Positions 45,402-54,999 of a stretch of 64,000 nt of DNA are shown one piece after another. Origin of the DNA: Dysgonomonas mossii. Lineage in GTDB: Bacteria; Bacteroidota; Bacteroidia; Bacteroidales; Dysgonomonadaceae. Location of the stretch: assembly GCF_004569505.1 (NCBI RefSeq), contig NZ_SPPK01000002.1, positions 124,001 through 188,000 on the forward strand, read 5' to 3'. Below the pieces are notes generated by a model that did not search any database, had not been told where the DNA came from, and was given only the letters and a program-made list of their open reading frames with translations. The translations under genes and the position numbers were made by a program. Position 1 is the first letter of the stretch; every line of letters begins with the position of its first letter.

Positions 45402-48400
45402 ATGAAAAAAATCGTATTAAACGCTTCATTTTTTCTGATCGGTCTTATATTGTGTCAGAATATAAATGCATATAATCTCCGCCAGATATCCAACCATGAT
45501 GGATTGTCAAACAGTGCGATACTCTCTATTTGTCAGGATAAAGACGGCTTCTTGTGGTTTGGCTCTTGTGATGGGCTCAATATGTTTAACGGTCTTAGCA
45601 TTCGGGTATACAAGCCAACGGATGAGAAGAACAACTTGTCGGGTAATCTTATCGAAAATGTATTGGAAACAGAGGATGGTATCCTTTGGGTGTACACAAA
45701 CTATGGACTCAACAGGTTGGATAAACGCACTAAAAAGATTGATTCTTTCAATCAGTTCAAAGGGCGCTATTTGATACAAAAAGATAAGAACAATCATATC
45801 TTTATTATAAAAGAGGATGATTGTATCTATTATTATAAAAAGGAGACCAAAACCTTTGAGAAGATAATATTAAGAGGATTAAAATATAATGATATTCTGA
45901 ATTTTGTGATCACTTCCGATAACAAGCTTCAGGTGTTTACAAAAGATCAGTCGAATCCGGCATACCTTATAAAAGAGAGTAGGGAAGGGGATATAAAGCT
46001 GGAAAAAGAAAAGCTGTTTTATCATAATGAAAATCTCTTGTATTGCTTCTACGAAAGGGGCGTTTTGGATGTCGTGTACTTTATAGACAATACCTACACC
46101 TTGTATGAATATCATTTCGCCGATAAGAAAAAATACTATGTCAGGAATCTTAAAGAGATTATACAGAAGAATGGTGAGATATCTTCGGTAATAAAACATC
46201 ACAACGATTATTTTATCGGATTCAAGACCAATGGGTTGTTGAGATTGAAATATGTATCCGATAAGCTGGATAATTACCAGCCTGAAGATATAGGAATCAA
46301 ATCGGGTATTTTTTGTTTAATAAACGACCGCTATCAGGACTTGGTTTGGATAGGTACCGATGGACAAGGGGTGTATATGTATTCAAATGATATGTACTCG
46401 ATCAGGTCTGCGGTGTTCAATACATTTACAGCGAATATAGAAAAGCCCGTAAGAGCTTTGTTTTTGGATAAAGAAAAAACATTGTGGATAGGTACAAAGG
46501 GGGATGGGATTGTGAAAATAAAGAATTATGATTTCAATCAGGCTCCTTCTAAATTTTCACTCGAATATAGCAATACAGGAAATACTGCACTGACCGATAA
46601 TTCTGTATATGCCTTTGCGAAGAGTAAGAAAAATATACTGTGGATTGGTTGCGAAGAAGGACTGAGCTACTATTCGTACAGCGACAGATCGATAAAGCGA
46701 GTGCCGCTGATAGCGAACGGAGACCCCGTAAAATATATACATTCTATCTGTGAACTTAACGACTCTACGCTATGGCTGGCGACAGTGGGTACGGGCATTG
46801 TAAAAGTGTCAGTCGCAGGCACTCAAAATGCTCCTGTATTCAAAAATGCAAGCCGTGTTACGATAAGAGACGGCAGGGACTCTCAGAATTATTTTTTTAC
46901 AATCTATCAGGAAAACGATTCCATATTATGGTTCGGAAACCGAGGATATGGTGCATATAGCTTAAATACAAATCAACATAAACTGGATACGCTTGTGCCC
47001 GATAAGGGGATAAATCAAACGTTGAATGATATATTCTCTATTATTAAGGATTCGAACAATGCATTTTGGTTTGGTACTAGTTTTGGTTTGGTTAAGCACG
47101 TTTCGGGTAGAAGTGACAAGATATTTAATGAAAGAAACGGCTTTCCGAATAATACGATTCATGGTATATTGGCCGATGAGAGAAATAATCTTTGGCTGAG
47201 TACCAATAGAGGAATTATCAAATTTAATATAGAACAAGATAATTTTCAAACATATTCAAATCTCAATGGCTTGCAGATTATAGAGTATAGCGATGGTGCT
47301 TATTTCAAGGATGAGGAATCCGATATCTTATTCTTTGGTGGTATTAATGGCTTTGTGGCTATCTCGGAGACGGGTATGGCTCAGCCTGAGTATTTTCCTC
47401 GCATTCAGTTTGACAATCTGATGATTTTCGGTCAGGAGAAAAACATATTCGACTTTTTACAATCGAATGGAGAAAATGAGACGCTTGAACTTAATTACAA
47501 TCAGAACTTCTTCTCTATATCTTTTACTGCACTCGACTACGTAAACGGGAATAATTACACATATTATTACAAACTAGATGACCTGAGTAAGCAGTGGATT
47601 GATAATGGAACGTCCAATAATATTTCGTTTACAAGTTTATCGCCCGGGGAATATACATTGTTTATAAAATATATGAACCGCCTTACCGGAAAGGAAAGTC
47701 CCGTATATTCGATAACAATAAAGATAACACCTCCGTGGTATCTTTCGCCATTGGCGTATGTGTTGTATGCAACAATGGTGATATCTGTTATATATTTGCT
47801 TATACGAGCAGCTATTATAAAAGACAAGAAGAAAAAATATAAGGCGATGATGAAAATAAAGCAACGTCATCAGGAGGAAGTACACGAGTCTAAGCTACGT
47901 TTCTTTACCAATATCGCCCATGAATTTTGTACTCCGCTGACGTTAATATATGGGCCTTGTAACCGTATCTTGTCGCATGCCGGTTCCGATAGTTTTGTGA
48001 GGAAATACACACAGCTTATACAACGGAATGCCGAGCGTCTGAATGACCTGATTCAAGAACTTATCGAGTTTAGGCGGATCGAAACAGGGAATAAATCTCC
48101 TCAGATAGAACCGCTTTCTATCACAGATATAGCGCATGATATAAGCGACTCGTTCAACGACTTGGCCGAGTCGAAAAACATACAATTCAGCAAGGATATT
48201 GAAGACTCTTTGGTTTGGAATTCAGACCGTGGATTTATATATACGATCTTGTCTAATCTGGTGTCGAATGCATTCAAATATACGGCTATCAATGGATTTA
48301 TACAGGTTGAAGTATATCAGGAGAACGATGAGCTGTTGATGATTATATCCAACACAGGGAAAGGGATTAAAGCAGAAAATATAACAAGGATTTTTGACCG

Positions 48401-49448
48401 ATATAGTATCCTCGACGATTTTGAGAATCAAGAAGGGAAGAGAGAATTCTCCCGCAATGGTTTGGGATTGGCCATCTCTTATAGTATGGTCAAGTTGCTG
48501 GATGGTACAATTGAAGTAAACAGCATACTTGATGAGCGTACCGACTTTATTGTGAAACTACCGCAAAAGGAAGTCTCCGATGTATTGATTGATAAGAATC
48601 AGGCTTTACCCGAAATCACGATAAGAAAAGATTATGAGCCAATGATGGAGCTCCCGAAATATGCCTTTGATAAGTTGAAGCCAACAATTTTTATTATTGA
48701 TGATGATGTAGAAATTTTATGGTTTATCAGTGAGATATTTGCCGATGAGTATAATGTAATTCCTATAGATAAGCCATTGCTCGTGGATGAGATGCTGACA
48801 CAGATACATCCCAATATTATCATTTGTGATGTTATGATGCCCGGCAGGGATGGAATCTCTCTTACGAAGGAAATAAAATCGGATAAAAAGACAGCACACA
48901 TTCCGATGATATTGGTTTCGGCAAAACATACAATTGAGGAACAAATAGAGGGATTATCGTCGGGCGCAGAGATGTACCTTGCCAAGCCTTTTAATGCAGA
49001 CTATTTGCGCACATCTGTAAAACATCTTATTTCGCGCAAAGAAACACTGAAGGACTATTTCAGTTCACCGTTGAGTGCATTCGACCTATCCGAAGGTAAG
49101 ATGACTCATAAGGAGAATACAAAGTTTATTCAGGATATCTACAATATCATCGAAAAGAATATAATGAATAACAAACTCTCGGCTCAGTTTATTGCCGCAG
49201 AACTGAATATGAGCCCACGTCATTTATATCGCAGGTTGAGTGAAGTAGAAAGCGATAGCCCGGCAGATATGATAAGGGAGAGCCGTTTGTACATAGCCCG
49301 AAATTTACTGTTAAATACCAAAATGACGATAGATGAGATAATCTATAAATCGGGATTCTCTAACAGAGCCACCTTCTTCAGGCAGTTTGCTCAAAAGTAT
49401 GGTTGTACACCTAAGGAATATAGAGATAGGGAAATGTATGATGTGTAG
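45402..49448 (+). CDS. Hybrid two-component system sensor-regulator (HTCS) of the PUL
   Basis: A 1348-residue protein with all functions in one chain. The signal peptide is followed by a periplasmic beta-propeller sensor of Reg_prop repeats (repeated LWFGS / LWIGT-type motifs) and a Y_Y_Y domain. One transmembrane helix lies near 781-803. The HisKA motif FTNIAHEFCTPL has His near 838, and the ATPase boxes are NLVSNAFKYT and NGLGLAISYSM. The receiver has IIDDDVEI, phospho-acceptor ICDVMMPGRDG near 1140, and LAKPF. An AraC-type DNA-binding domain ends the chain (SAQFIAAELNMSPRHLYRRL). It likely senses a mannan oligosaccharide and activates susC onward. Confidence 0.96.
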   Translation: MKKIVLNASFFLIGLILCQNINAYNLRQISNHDGLSNSAILSICQDKDGFLWFGSCDGLNMFNGLSIRVYKPTDEKNNLSGNLIENVLETEDGILWVYTNYGLNRLDKRTKKIDSFNQFKGRYLIQKDKNNHIFIIKEDDCIYYYKKETKTFEKIILRGLKYNDILNFVITSDNKLQVFTKDQSNPAYLIKESREGDIKLEKEKLFYHNENLLYCFYERGVLDVVYFIDNTYTLYEYHFADKKKYYVRNLKEIIQKNGEISSVIKHHNDYFIGFKTNGLLRLKYVSDKLDNYQPEDIGIKSGIFCLINDRYQDLVWIGTDGQGVYMYSNDMYSIRSAVFNTFTANIEKPVRALFLDKEKTLWIGTKGDGIVKIKNYDFNQAPSKFSLEYSNTGNTALTDNSVYAFAKSKKNILWIGCEEGLSYYSYSDRSIKRVPLIANGDPVKYIHSICELNDSTLWLATVGTGIVKVSVAGTQNAPVFKNASRVTIRDGRDSQNYFFTIYQENDSILWFGNRGYGAYSLNTNQHKLDTLVPDKGINQTLNDIFSIIKDSNNAFWFGTSFGLVKHVSGRSDKIFNERNGFPNNTIHGILADERNNLWLSTNRGIIKFNIEQDNFQTYSNLNGLQIIEYSDGAYFKDEESDILFFGGINGFVAISETGMAQPEYFPRIQFDNLMIFGQEKNIFDFLQSNGENETLELNYNQNFFSISFTALDYVNGNNYTYYYKLDDLSKQWIDNGTSNNISFTSLSPGEYTLFIKYMNRLTGKESPVYSITIKITPPWYLSPLAYVLYATMVISVIYLLIRAAIIKDKKKKYKAMMKIKQRHQEEVHESKLRFFTNIAHEFCTPLTLIYGPCNRILSHAGSDSFVRKYTQLIQRNAERLNDLIQELIEFRRIETGNKSPQIEPLSITDIAHDISDSFNDLAESKNIQFSKDIEDSLVWNSDRGFIYTILSNLVSNAFKYTAINGFIQVEVYQENDELLMIISNTGKGIKAENITRIFDRYSILDDFENQEGKREFSRNGLGLAISYSMVKLLDGTIEVNSILDERTDFIVKLPQKEVSDVLIDKNQALPEITIRKDYEPMMELPKYAFDKLKPTIFIIDDDVEILWFISEIFADEYNVIPIDKPLLVDEMLTQIHPNIIICDVMMPGRDGISLTKEIKSDKKTAHIPMILVSAKHTIEEQIEGLSSGAEMYLAKPFNADYLRTSVKHLISRKETLKDYFSSPLSAFDLSEGKMTHKENTKFIQDIYNIIEKNIMNNKLSAQFIAAELNMSPRHLYRRLSEVESDSPADMIRESRLYIARNLLLNTKMTIDEIIYKSGFSNRATFFRQFAQKYGCTPKEYRDREMYDV

Positions 49449-49475
49449 TGTGAAAATATAAAGTAAAGTCACAAT

Positions 49476-49509
49476 AAAAAAGCTCTGATAATTTTATCAG
49501 AGCTTTTTT
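49476..49509. terminator. Bidirectional terminator between HTCS and skp genes
   Basis: AAAAAAGCTCTGATA and its complement form a 15-base stem with loop ATTT and T runs in both directions. It serves the hybrid regulator (plus) and the second skp gene (minus). Confidence 0.85.
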
Positions 49510-49532
49510 GTATGATTTATAACTAACGAAGA

Positions 49533-50036
49533 TTAGTTAGTAATGCCTAATTTAGCTTTTACTTTAGGTGAAGCATCTACAGCAGTTGTAGGGCTTGTAT
49601 AAAGAGTTGCCGCAAAATTAAAGATATAAGTATAGCCATTTTCGTCGCCAACATCTTTGATCGCTTTTCTCAATTTATCTTGCAATGGAGTGATCAATGC
49701 TTGTTGTTCTTTTTCGTATTCTTGTTGGCTTGTTTGCAAGAATGTTTGATATCTGTTTTGCAGATCTTCCAACTGTTTTTGTCTGTCAAGTACGATTGAT
49801 TCGGTAAGTCCGGTTGTGTCTCCCTTGAAAGCCTCAACTTTATCGTTGTACTCTTTTTCTAAAGCTGTCAGATTTTTTCTTATCGTTTCGCTTTTTGTTG
49901 CAAGTTTAGATTCAACTTCTTTTAGTTCCGGCATTTTAGAGAACACCTCTTCTGCATTTATAAATGCCAATTTATCTTGTGCAAATATTGAAACCGGAGC
50001 AACAATCAGCAGCAATAAAAATAGTTTTTTTAACAT
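49533..50036 (-). CDS. OmpH/Skp family periplasmic chaperone (distal copy)
   Basis: A 167-residue periplasmic protein. The signal peptide (LFLLLLIVAPVSIFAQ) is followed by FINAEEVFSKMPELKEVESK, the usual Skp opening strand-helix, and then a long coiled coil (about 45-125) that forms the tentacle arms. The C-terminal strand region contains DENGYTYIFNFAATLYTS. Skp trimers hold unfolded outer-membrane proteins on their way to the Bam complex. It is last in the DUF6089-uppS-bamA-skp-skp run, 55 bases after the first copy. Confidence 0.93.
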   Translation of the reverse strand: MLKKLFLLLLIVAPVSIFAQDKLAFINAEEVFSKMPELKEVESKLATKSETIRKNLTALEKEYNDKVEAFKGDTTGLTESIVLDRQKQLEDLQNRYQTFLQTSQQEYEKEQQALITPLQDKLRKAIKDVGDENGYTYIFNFAATLYTSPTTAVDASPKVKAKLGITN

Positions 50037-50091
50037 AGTGTATAAGTCTATTTGATTAGTTATTCTTTATTTAGGTGACAAATATAAATAA

Positions 50092-50607
50092 TTATTTTGA
50101 ATATCCGAGCTTTGCTAAAACTTCATTACTTATATCTATTCGGGGGGAAGCAAAAATAACACTTTCAGCTGATGATCTGTCCATCACTAGCTGATATCCT
50201 TTGGCTTCCGATATCTCTTTTATTGCGTTGTAAATGTCGTCCTGTATGGGTTTTACAAGGGCTTCTCTTTTCTTGAAAAGTTCGCCTTCGGGTCCGAAAT
50301 ATTTACGATTCAATTCTTGTAAACTCTTTTCTTTTTCTACAATTTCGTTTTCTCTTTTAGTCTTTTGCTCTCCCGATAGAAAAACAAGGTCAGACTGGTA
50401 CGACTTGTACATGTTTTTTACTTCCTGCTGCACCTTGTCAACTTCTCCCTGCCATTTTTTAGACATTACGTTTAGTTGCTCCTGAGCAGTTTCGTACGTG
50501 CTTATATTTTTTAATATATATTCCATATCTATCAACGCAAACTTCTGAGCATAGCTTCCGGCTGCAATTCCGATAAATAGAGCAAATAGTAATAATAATC
50601 TTTTCAT
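50092..50607 (-). CDS. OmpH/Skp family periplasmic chaperone (proximal copy)
   Basis: A 171-residue relative of the next gene, starting at the ATG at 50607 (an in-frame TTG lies 9 bases upstream). Signal peptide LLLLFALFIGIAAGSYAQ, then FALIDMEYILKNISTYETAQ, a coiled coil from about 45 to 120, and AKGYQLVMDRSSAESVIFAS. The two copies differ clearly in sequence, and Bacteroidales usually have this tandem pair after bamA. The role is escort of outer-membrane proteins. Division of labour between the copies is unknown. Confidence 0.92.
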   Translation of the reverse strand: MKRLLLLFALFIGIAAGSYAQKFALIDMEYILKNISTYETAQEQLNVMSKKWQGEVDKVQQEVKNMYKSYQSDLVFLSGEQKTKRENEIVEKEKSLQELNRKYFGPEGELFKKREALVKPIQDDIYNAIKEISEAKGYQLVMDRSSAESVIFASPRIDISNEVLAKLGYSK

Positions 50608-50696
50608 AACTGTCAAATTTAATGTATTATATCTATTAGACGCACAGTTAATCTTTTAGTTTAGTAACTTGCTTATAAATAATGTTAAAAGGCTTT

Positions 50697-53372
50697 TTAG
50701 AACTCTTGTCCAATGATAAAGTGGAATTGGCTTCCGCTGTTATCACGAGATCCATTGATCGGGTCGAATCCGTATGCCCAGTCTATACCCATTAGTCCAA
50801 TCATCGGTAGCATGATACGTGCTCCAAATCCTGCTGAACGTTTAAGATCGAATGGATTGAATTTATTTAGATCGCTCCAAGCGTTACCTGCTTCAACAAA
50901 ACCAAGTAGATAGATCGTAGACGATGGTTCGAGGATAAGCGGATATCTTAACTCAAGAGCCAGACGAGAATATGCACTGGCCTGTGTGCCCAACGATCCG
51001 TTTTCATATCCACGAAGTCCGATTGTTTCTGTTGCGTATGTGCTCGAATATCCCGACATACCATCACCCCCCATATAGAATGTTTCGAATGGAGATTTCT
51101 TATTTTTGTTGAAATAACCCACAAATCCATATTCGGCACGAGTCATCAATACAGGAGTTTTCACCACATCTGATAATGATGTATATGTTCTTGCTTTAAA
51201 TTTCCATTTGTGATATTCTATCCATGTGAATTTTTCGCTTGGCTCATAATAACCATCGATTTTCTTCATCGACGCATAGTCTTTGCCATCCCACAACGAG
51301 AATGGAGGTGTTACCTGTAAGCTAAGAGATAGGTCTGTTCCGCGACGTGTGTATATAGGATTGTCGGTAGATCTTCTGCTCAATGTAAGATTCAAGCTTA
51401 GGTTGTTTGCAATACCATCTTTAACGATGAAGTATGCCCAATCTTTCATGCTATATCTTTGATAAGACAACTCTGTTTGGAATGTAAAATAGTCATCAGG
51501 CCATGTCAAACGTTTTCCGTAGCCTACCGATAGTCCGATCATTGTTATCGATTTGTTCGGGTCGGCTGCAAAGCTGTAATCTCCATAACCACTACCATAG
51601 CTACTACCATAGCCACCATAATAGCTGCTTAGAGCAGAATAACCATAACTGTTGTTTATGTAGCGGCTGTTTATATCTGTTTGACGAGAATAGTAAGCAC
51701 CTACAGATAAGGAGTTAGGGCGTTTTCCTCCAAACCAAGGATCGAAGAATGAAACGGAATATGATTGATAATACTTAGCATTTGTTTGAGCGCTAAGAGT
51801 CAATGTTTGTCCTTCACCTTGAGGAATAATTCCTTTGTATGTACCCGGGTTGAATAAGTTTTTCAAAGAGAAGTTTGTAAACTTCAAACTTAATTTACCG
51901 ATAATACCCGTTTGTCCCCATCCCGCAGAAAACTCTACCTGGTCGTTTGCTTTAGATACCAAAGGTAAGCCTACATCAACTGTTCCTGAATCTTGATCTG
52001 GTTCTATTTTCGGATTATTTAATTGCTCAGGGTCGAAGTGTCCCATTTGAGCTATTTCTCGTATCGAACGGATAATGTCATCACGACTGTATAGAGCTCC
52101 CGGTTTTATTCTTAATTCGCGGCGTACGATATCTTCATATACTCTATCGTTACCCGATATTGTTACTTTACGGATTTTAGCTACAGGACCTTCTGTAATA
52201 CGTATCTCCAAGTCAATAGAGTCATTCTCTATGTTCACCTCTACAGGGTCGGCATTAGAGAATAAGTAACCATGATTTTGATAGAATACATTCATCACAG
52301 CTCCTTCGTCTACCGAAAGACGTTCGGTTAGTTTCTTCTGATTGTAAACATCACCTGGTTTCATATTCAACTGTGTTTGCAATTGCCATGTCTGATACAC
52401 GGTATTACCTACCCATTTGATGTCTTTAATGAAGTATTGTTTACCTTCATCAACTTTTATGTCGATGTTTACCTTGTCAGGTTTGCCTTCTGCATCAGCC
52501 GTATATACAGTATCCCAAAGGATTGTAGCATCACGGTAACCCAATTCGTTATATTTGGCTATCAAGTTGTTCTTGTCTTCTTCAAAGCTTTCAGGTACAT
52601 ATTTTGTAGAACGGAGGAAGTTGGCAAGCCAAGACTTAAAATTGCTTTTATGTCTGGTCTTTTTCATCGCTTTTTCCAGCGTTCTGGTTGCTACCTCTTC
52701 ATTCCCTTCTATGGTGATTCTGTTCACTTTGGTCTTGTTTTTCTTAACTACATCTATGTTAAGAATAACATGATTTTCTTTCGACAAATCAGGTGTCTCA
52801 GTCAGAGATATCTCTGCTTTGTTGAATCCTTTTTCGTCAAAGTATTTTTTTATGATTGTTTTGGCTCTGTCCATTTGGTATGGGGTGATTTGCAGATTTT
52901 TCACCATCCCAACCTTAGCGGCGATATCCTGACGTTCCGACTTCTTCATTCCTGTATACACGATATCAGAAATACGAGGCCTTTCTTTCAGGTTGATTTC
53001 GAGCCATATTTTATTACCTTCTATTTTTGTAGCGGCAATTTTTACATCCGAGAATAATCCTTGTCTCCAAAAGCGGCGAACTGCATTTGTTACTTCAGGG
53101 CCGGGTACCTCTATTATATCTCCGACTTGTAGCTGTGCAAAACCAAACAATGTGTAATCTTCATACATCGGATTCACTAAACCGGTGAGTTTAAGGTCGG
53201 CAATTTCATACTTCTTACTGGAGTTGTATGTAATTAGCGGTAAATCCTGAACATTTGCTTCAAGAGCCTTATTCACATTTTTGATTTCGGTGCTGTCTAC
53301 CCCTTGTGCTTGTATTCCTGTGGATACAAGGCATAGAATAACAGTCAGAAAGAATAAACCTTTATTTAACAT
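50697..53372 (-). CDS. bamA: Outer membrane protein assembly factor BamA
   Basis: An 891-residue Omp85 insertase. After the signal peptide come five POTRA domains, for example DIVYTGMKKSERQDIAA and KVNRITIEGNEEVATRTLEK. The 16-strand barrel follows, with LRGYENGSLGTQASAYSRLA for the L6 VRGF-like loop (here LRGY). The C-terminus is FHFIIGQEF with terminal Phe. Around residues 570-600 a Gly/Ser/Tyr-rich insert lies in what should be an outside loop. It catalyses folding of all barrel proteins in this window. It lies between uppS and the skp pair. Confidence 0.96.
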   Translation of the reverse strand: MLNKGLFFLTVILCLVSTGIQAQGVDSTEIKNVNKALEANVQDLPLITYNSSKKYEIADLKLTGLVNPMYEDYTLFGFAQLQVGDIIEVPGPEVTNAVRRFWRQGLFSDVKIAATKIEGNKIWLEINLKERPRISDIVYTGMKKSERQDIAAKVGMVKNLQITPYQMDRAKTIIKKYFDEKGFNKAEISLTETPDLSKENHVILNIDVVKKNKTKVNRITIEGNEEVATRTLEKAMKKTRHKSNFKSWLANFLRSTKYVPESFEEDKNNLIAKYNELGYRDATILWDTVYTADAEGKPDKVNIDIKVDEGKQYFIKDIKWVGNTVYQTWQLQTQLNMKPGDVYNQKKLTERLSVDEGAVMNVFYQNHGYLFSNADPVEVNIENDSIDLEIRITEGPVAKIRKVTISGNDRVYEDIVRRELRIKPGALYSRDDIIRSIREIAQMGHFDPEQLNNPKIEPDQDSGTVDVGLPLVSKANDQVEFSAGWGQTGIIGKLSLKFTNFSLKNLFNPGTYKGIIPQGEGQTLTLSAQTNAKYYQSYSVSFFDPWFGGKRPNSLSVGAYYSRQTDINSRYINNSYGYSALSSYYGGYGSSYGSGYGDYSFAADPNKSITMIGLSVGYGKRLTWPDDYFTFQTELSYQRYSMKDWAYFIVKDGIANNLSLNLTLSRRSTDNPIYTRRGTDLSLSLQVTPPFSLWDGKDYASMKKIDGYYEPSEKFTWIEYHKWKFKARTYTSLSDVVKTPVLMTRAEYGFVGYFNKNKKSPFETFYMGGDGMSGYSSTYATETIGLRGYENGSLGTQASAYSRLALELRYPLILEPSSTIYLLGFVEAGNAWSDLNKFNPFDLKRSAGFGARIMLPMIGLMGIDWAYGFDPINGSRDNSGSQFHFIIGQEF

Positions 53373-53439
53373 ATTTGGTCTAAGAATTATTATCGAATAA
53401 TATTTTTATTAGTATTAATGCTACTCTTGTTTTGTGAAC

Positions 53440-54189
53440 TTATGGTTTTGTTGATACCTGTTCACTGGTTTTACCAAAACGGCGTTCCCGGTTTTGGAAG
53501 TCTACAACGGCCTTGAATAACGATTCTTCGTTAAAGTCGGGCCAAAGCTCATCTGTGAAATAAAGTTCGGAATAGGCTATTTGCCAAAGAAGGAAATTGC
53601 TAATGCGCAGCTCGCCTCCGGTTCTTACTAATATATCAGGATCGGGAATTCCTTTCGTAGACAAATACTCTGGAATTAGAGATTCTTCGATGTCTTCCAA
53701 TTTTATTTTTCCGGCTTTCACATCACTCGCTATTGTCTTCATGGCCTTTGTCAATTCCCACTTCGAAGAATAACTCAGAGCCAGCACAACTGTGGTGCCT
53801 GTACATACCGATGTTTCATTCAAGCAGAAATCCAGCGCTTTCTGTGTGTCCGCGGGCAAACGGTCTATATCACCTATCACCTTTACCCGTATATTGTTTT
53901 TTATCAGATCAGGGGTTTCGTTGGCTACAGCCTGTATCATCAATGCCATCAGTGCCTTAACCTCTTCTTCGGGTCTCTTCCAGTTTTCGGTAGAGAATGT
54001 GTAAAGGGTTATATAGGCTATCTCGGCTTTGGCCGCTGCCTCAATTGTTCTGCGTACAGCAACAATGCCTTCTTTGTGCCCAAAAGAGCGATCCAGATTT
54101 TGACTTTTCGCCCAACGCCCGTTGCCATCCATGATTATGGCTACATGTTTGGGTATTCTAGTTTTATCTATTTGGTCAAAATATGACAT
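53440..54189 (-). CDS. uppS: Isoprenyl transferase (undecaprenyl diphosphate synthase)
   Basis: A 249-residue cis-prenyltransferase that makes the C55 lipid carrier for peptidoglycan and surface glycans. The signature VAIIMDGNGRWAKSQ holds the catalytic Asp. Other conserved parts are FGHKEG, TLYTFSTENWKRP and DILVRTGGELRISNFLLWQ, with ELYFTDELWPDF near the end. There is no membrane helix; it acts at the cytoplasmic membrane face. It sits 18 bases from the DUF6089 gene and 67 bases before bamA, a standard Bacteroidetes arrangement. Confidence 0.96.
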   Translation of the reverse strand: MSYFDQIDKTRIPKHVAIIMDGNGRWAKSQNLDRSFGHKEGIVAVRRTIEAAAKAEIAYITLYTFSTENWKRPEEEVKALMALMIQAVANETPDLIKNNIRVKVIGDIDRLPADTQKALDFCLNETSVCTGTTVVLALSYSSKWELTKAMKTIASDVKAGKIKLEDIEESLIPEYLSTKGIPDPDILVRTGGELRISNFLLWQIAYSELYFTDELWPDFNEESLFKAVVDFQNRERRFGKTSEQVSTKP

Positions 54190-54206
54190 TTATATTTTAT
54201 TTTAAA

Positions 54207-54911
54207 TTAATCAGAATTTAAGCAAGGACACACTCTACGTCCGAAATCCCATGTTATAGTAAACATTGTAAGGGAATACCAATCGTTGTTCTTGAATATG
54301 CTACCTTTTATCCCATAAGGGCTATCGAGGTCAAATTTACTGTTTTTCTCGGTCACGTCAAATGAGTCGCTGAATAATTTCCTGAAAGAGAATTCAAATC
54401 CTATATTCAAGCGATCTTTCATTTTGTATTTCAGCCCGATGCCTATAGGTATATTTGCATCTAAGAATTTCTTCTCTCCCGAAGCAAAAGTTATTCCTAC
54501 ACCTGTAAACACGTATGGTGTTATCCGTTTGGTGCCAAGGTAACTGAACTTATCACTATAATTAAATAAATTGAACTCAATCTGGCTTCCTAATTCGTAA
54601 AACATCCTGCTGAAGGATGCTTGCTGATCATGCGGAAATTTATTTCCCATGTTTTTGGTGTCGCCCGATACTTTGCCTATTACAAAGTTGTTTTTTACAG
54701 ACCATCTTAAGTCTTTATTATATCTGAAAATAACGCCGGCCGATAATCCCGGGTTCTGATATAATTTTGTCTTATTGGCATCTCCCATATAGAAGGATGT
54801 GCCTGCCATTCCGCCAATCTCATATTTGTAGTCGTCTTGTGCGTTGAGTGTGATAGACGAGAAGAGAGAGGCTGAAATAAGTATAAAAATTAAAAGTATC
54901 TCTTTTCTCAT
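54207..54911 (-). CDS. DUF6089 family outer-membrane beta-barrel protein
   Basis: A 234-residue protein with a signal peptide (LLIFILISASLFSSITLNAQ). The mature part reads as an 8- to 10-strand barrel (YEIGGMAGTSFYMGDANK, NPGLSAGVIFRYN, ELGSQIEFNLF). The family is conserved in front of uppS-bamA in Bacteroidetes. It is likely a PorT-like outer-membrane protein; a link to Bam or secretion is inferred from position only. The ATG at 54911 is preferred over an in-frame TTG at 54929. It is the first gene of the run. Confidence 0.8.
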   Translation of the reverse strand: MRKEILLIFILISASLFSSITLNAQDDYKYEIGGMAGTSFYMGDANKTKLYQNPGLSAGVIFRYNKDLRWSVKNNFVIGKVSGDTKNMGNKFPHDQQASFSRMFYELGSQIEFNLFNYSDKFSYLGTKRITPYVFTGVGITFASGEKKFLDANIPIGIGLKYKMKDRLNIGFEFSFRKLFSDSFDVTEKNSKFDLDSPYGIKGSIFKNNDWYSLTMFTITWDFGRRVCPCLNSD

Positions 54912-54948
54912 TATAAATTTATTATTCAATATCTATCTTTATCTAACG

Positions 54949-54956
54949 CAAAAGTA
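54949..54956 (-). promoter_or_regulatory. -7 box of the DUF6089-uppS-bamA-skp operon
   Basis: The minus strand reads TACTTTTG, an exact TAnnTTTG match 38 bases before the ATG at 54911. No canonical TTTG is found upstream. Confidence 0.45.
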
Positions 54957-54999
54957 AGACAATAAGTATATCGACTGCCAGTTTTTAATCTGGGGGAAC

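Noticed and set aside
52377..53057. A 226-residue frame on the plus strand
   Set aside because: Antisense to the bamA POTRA region.
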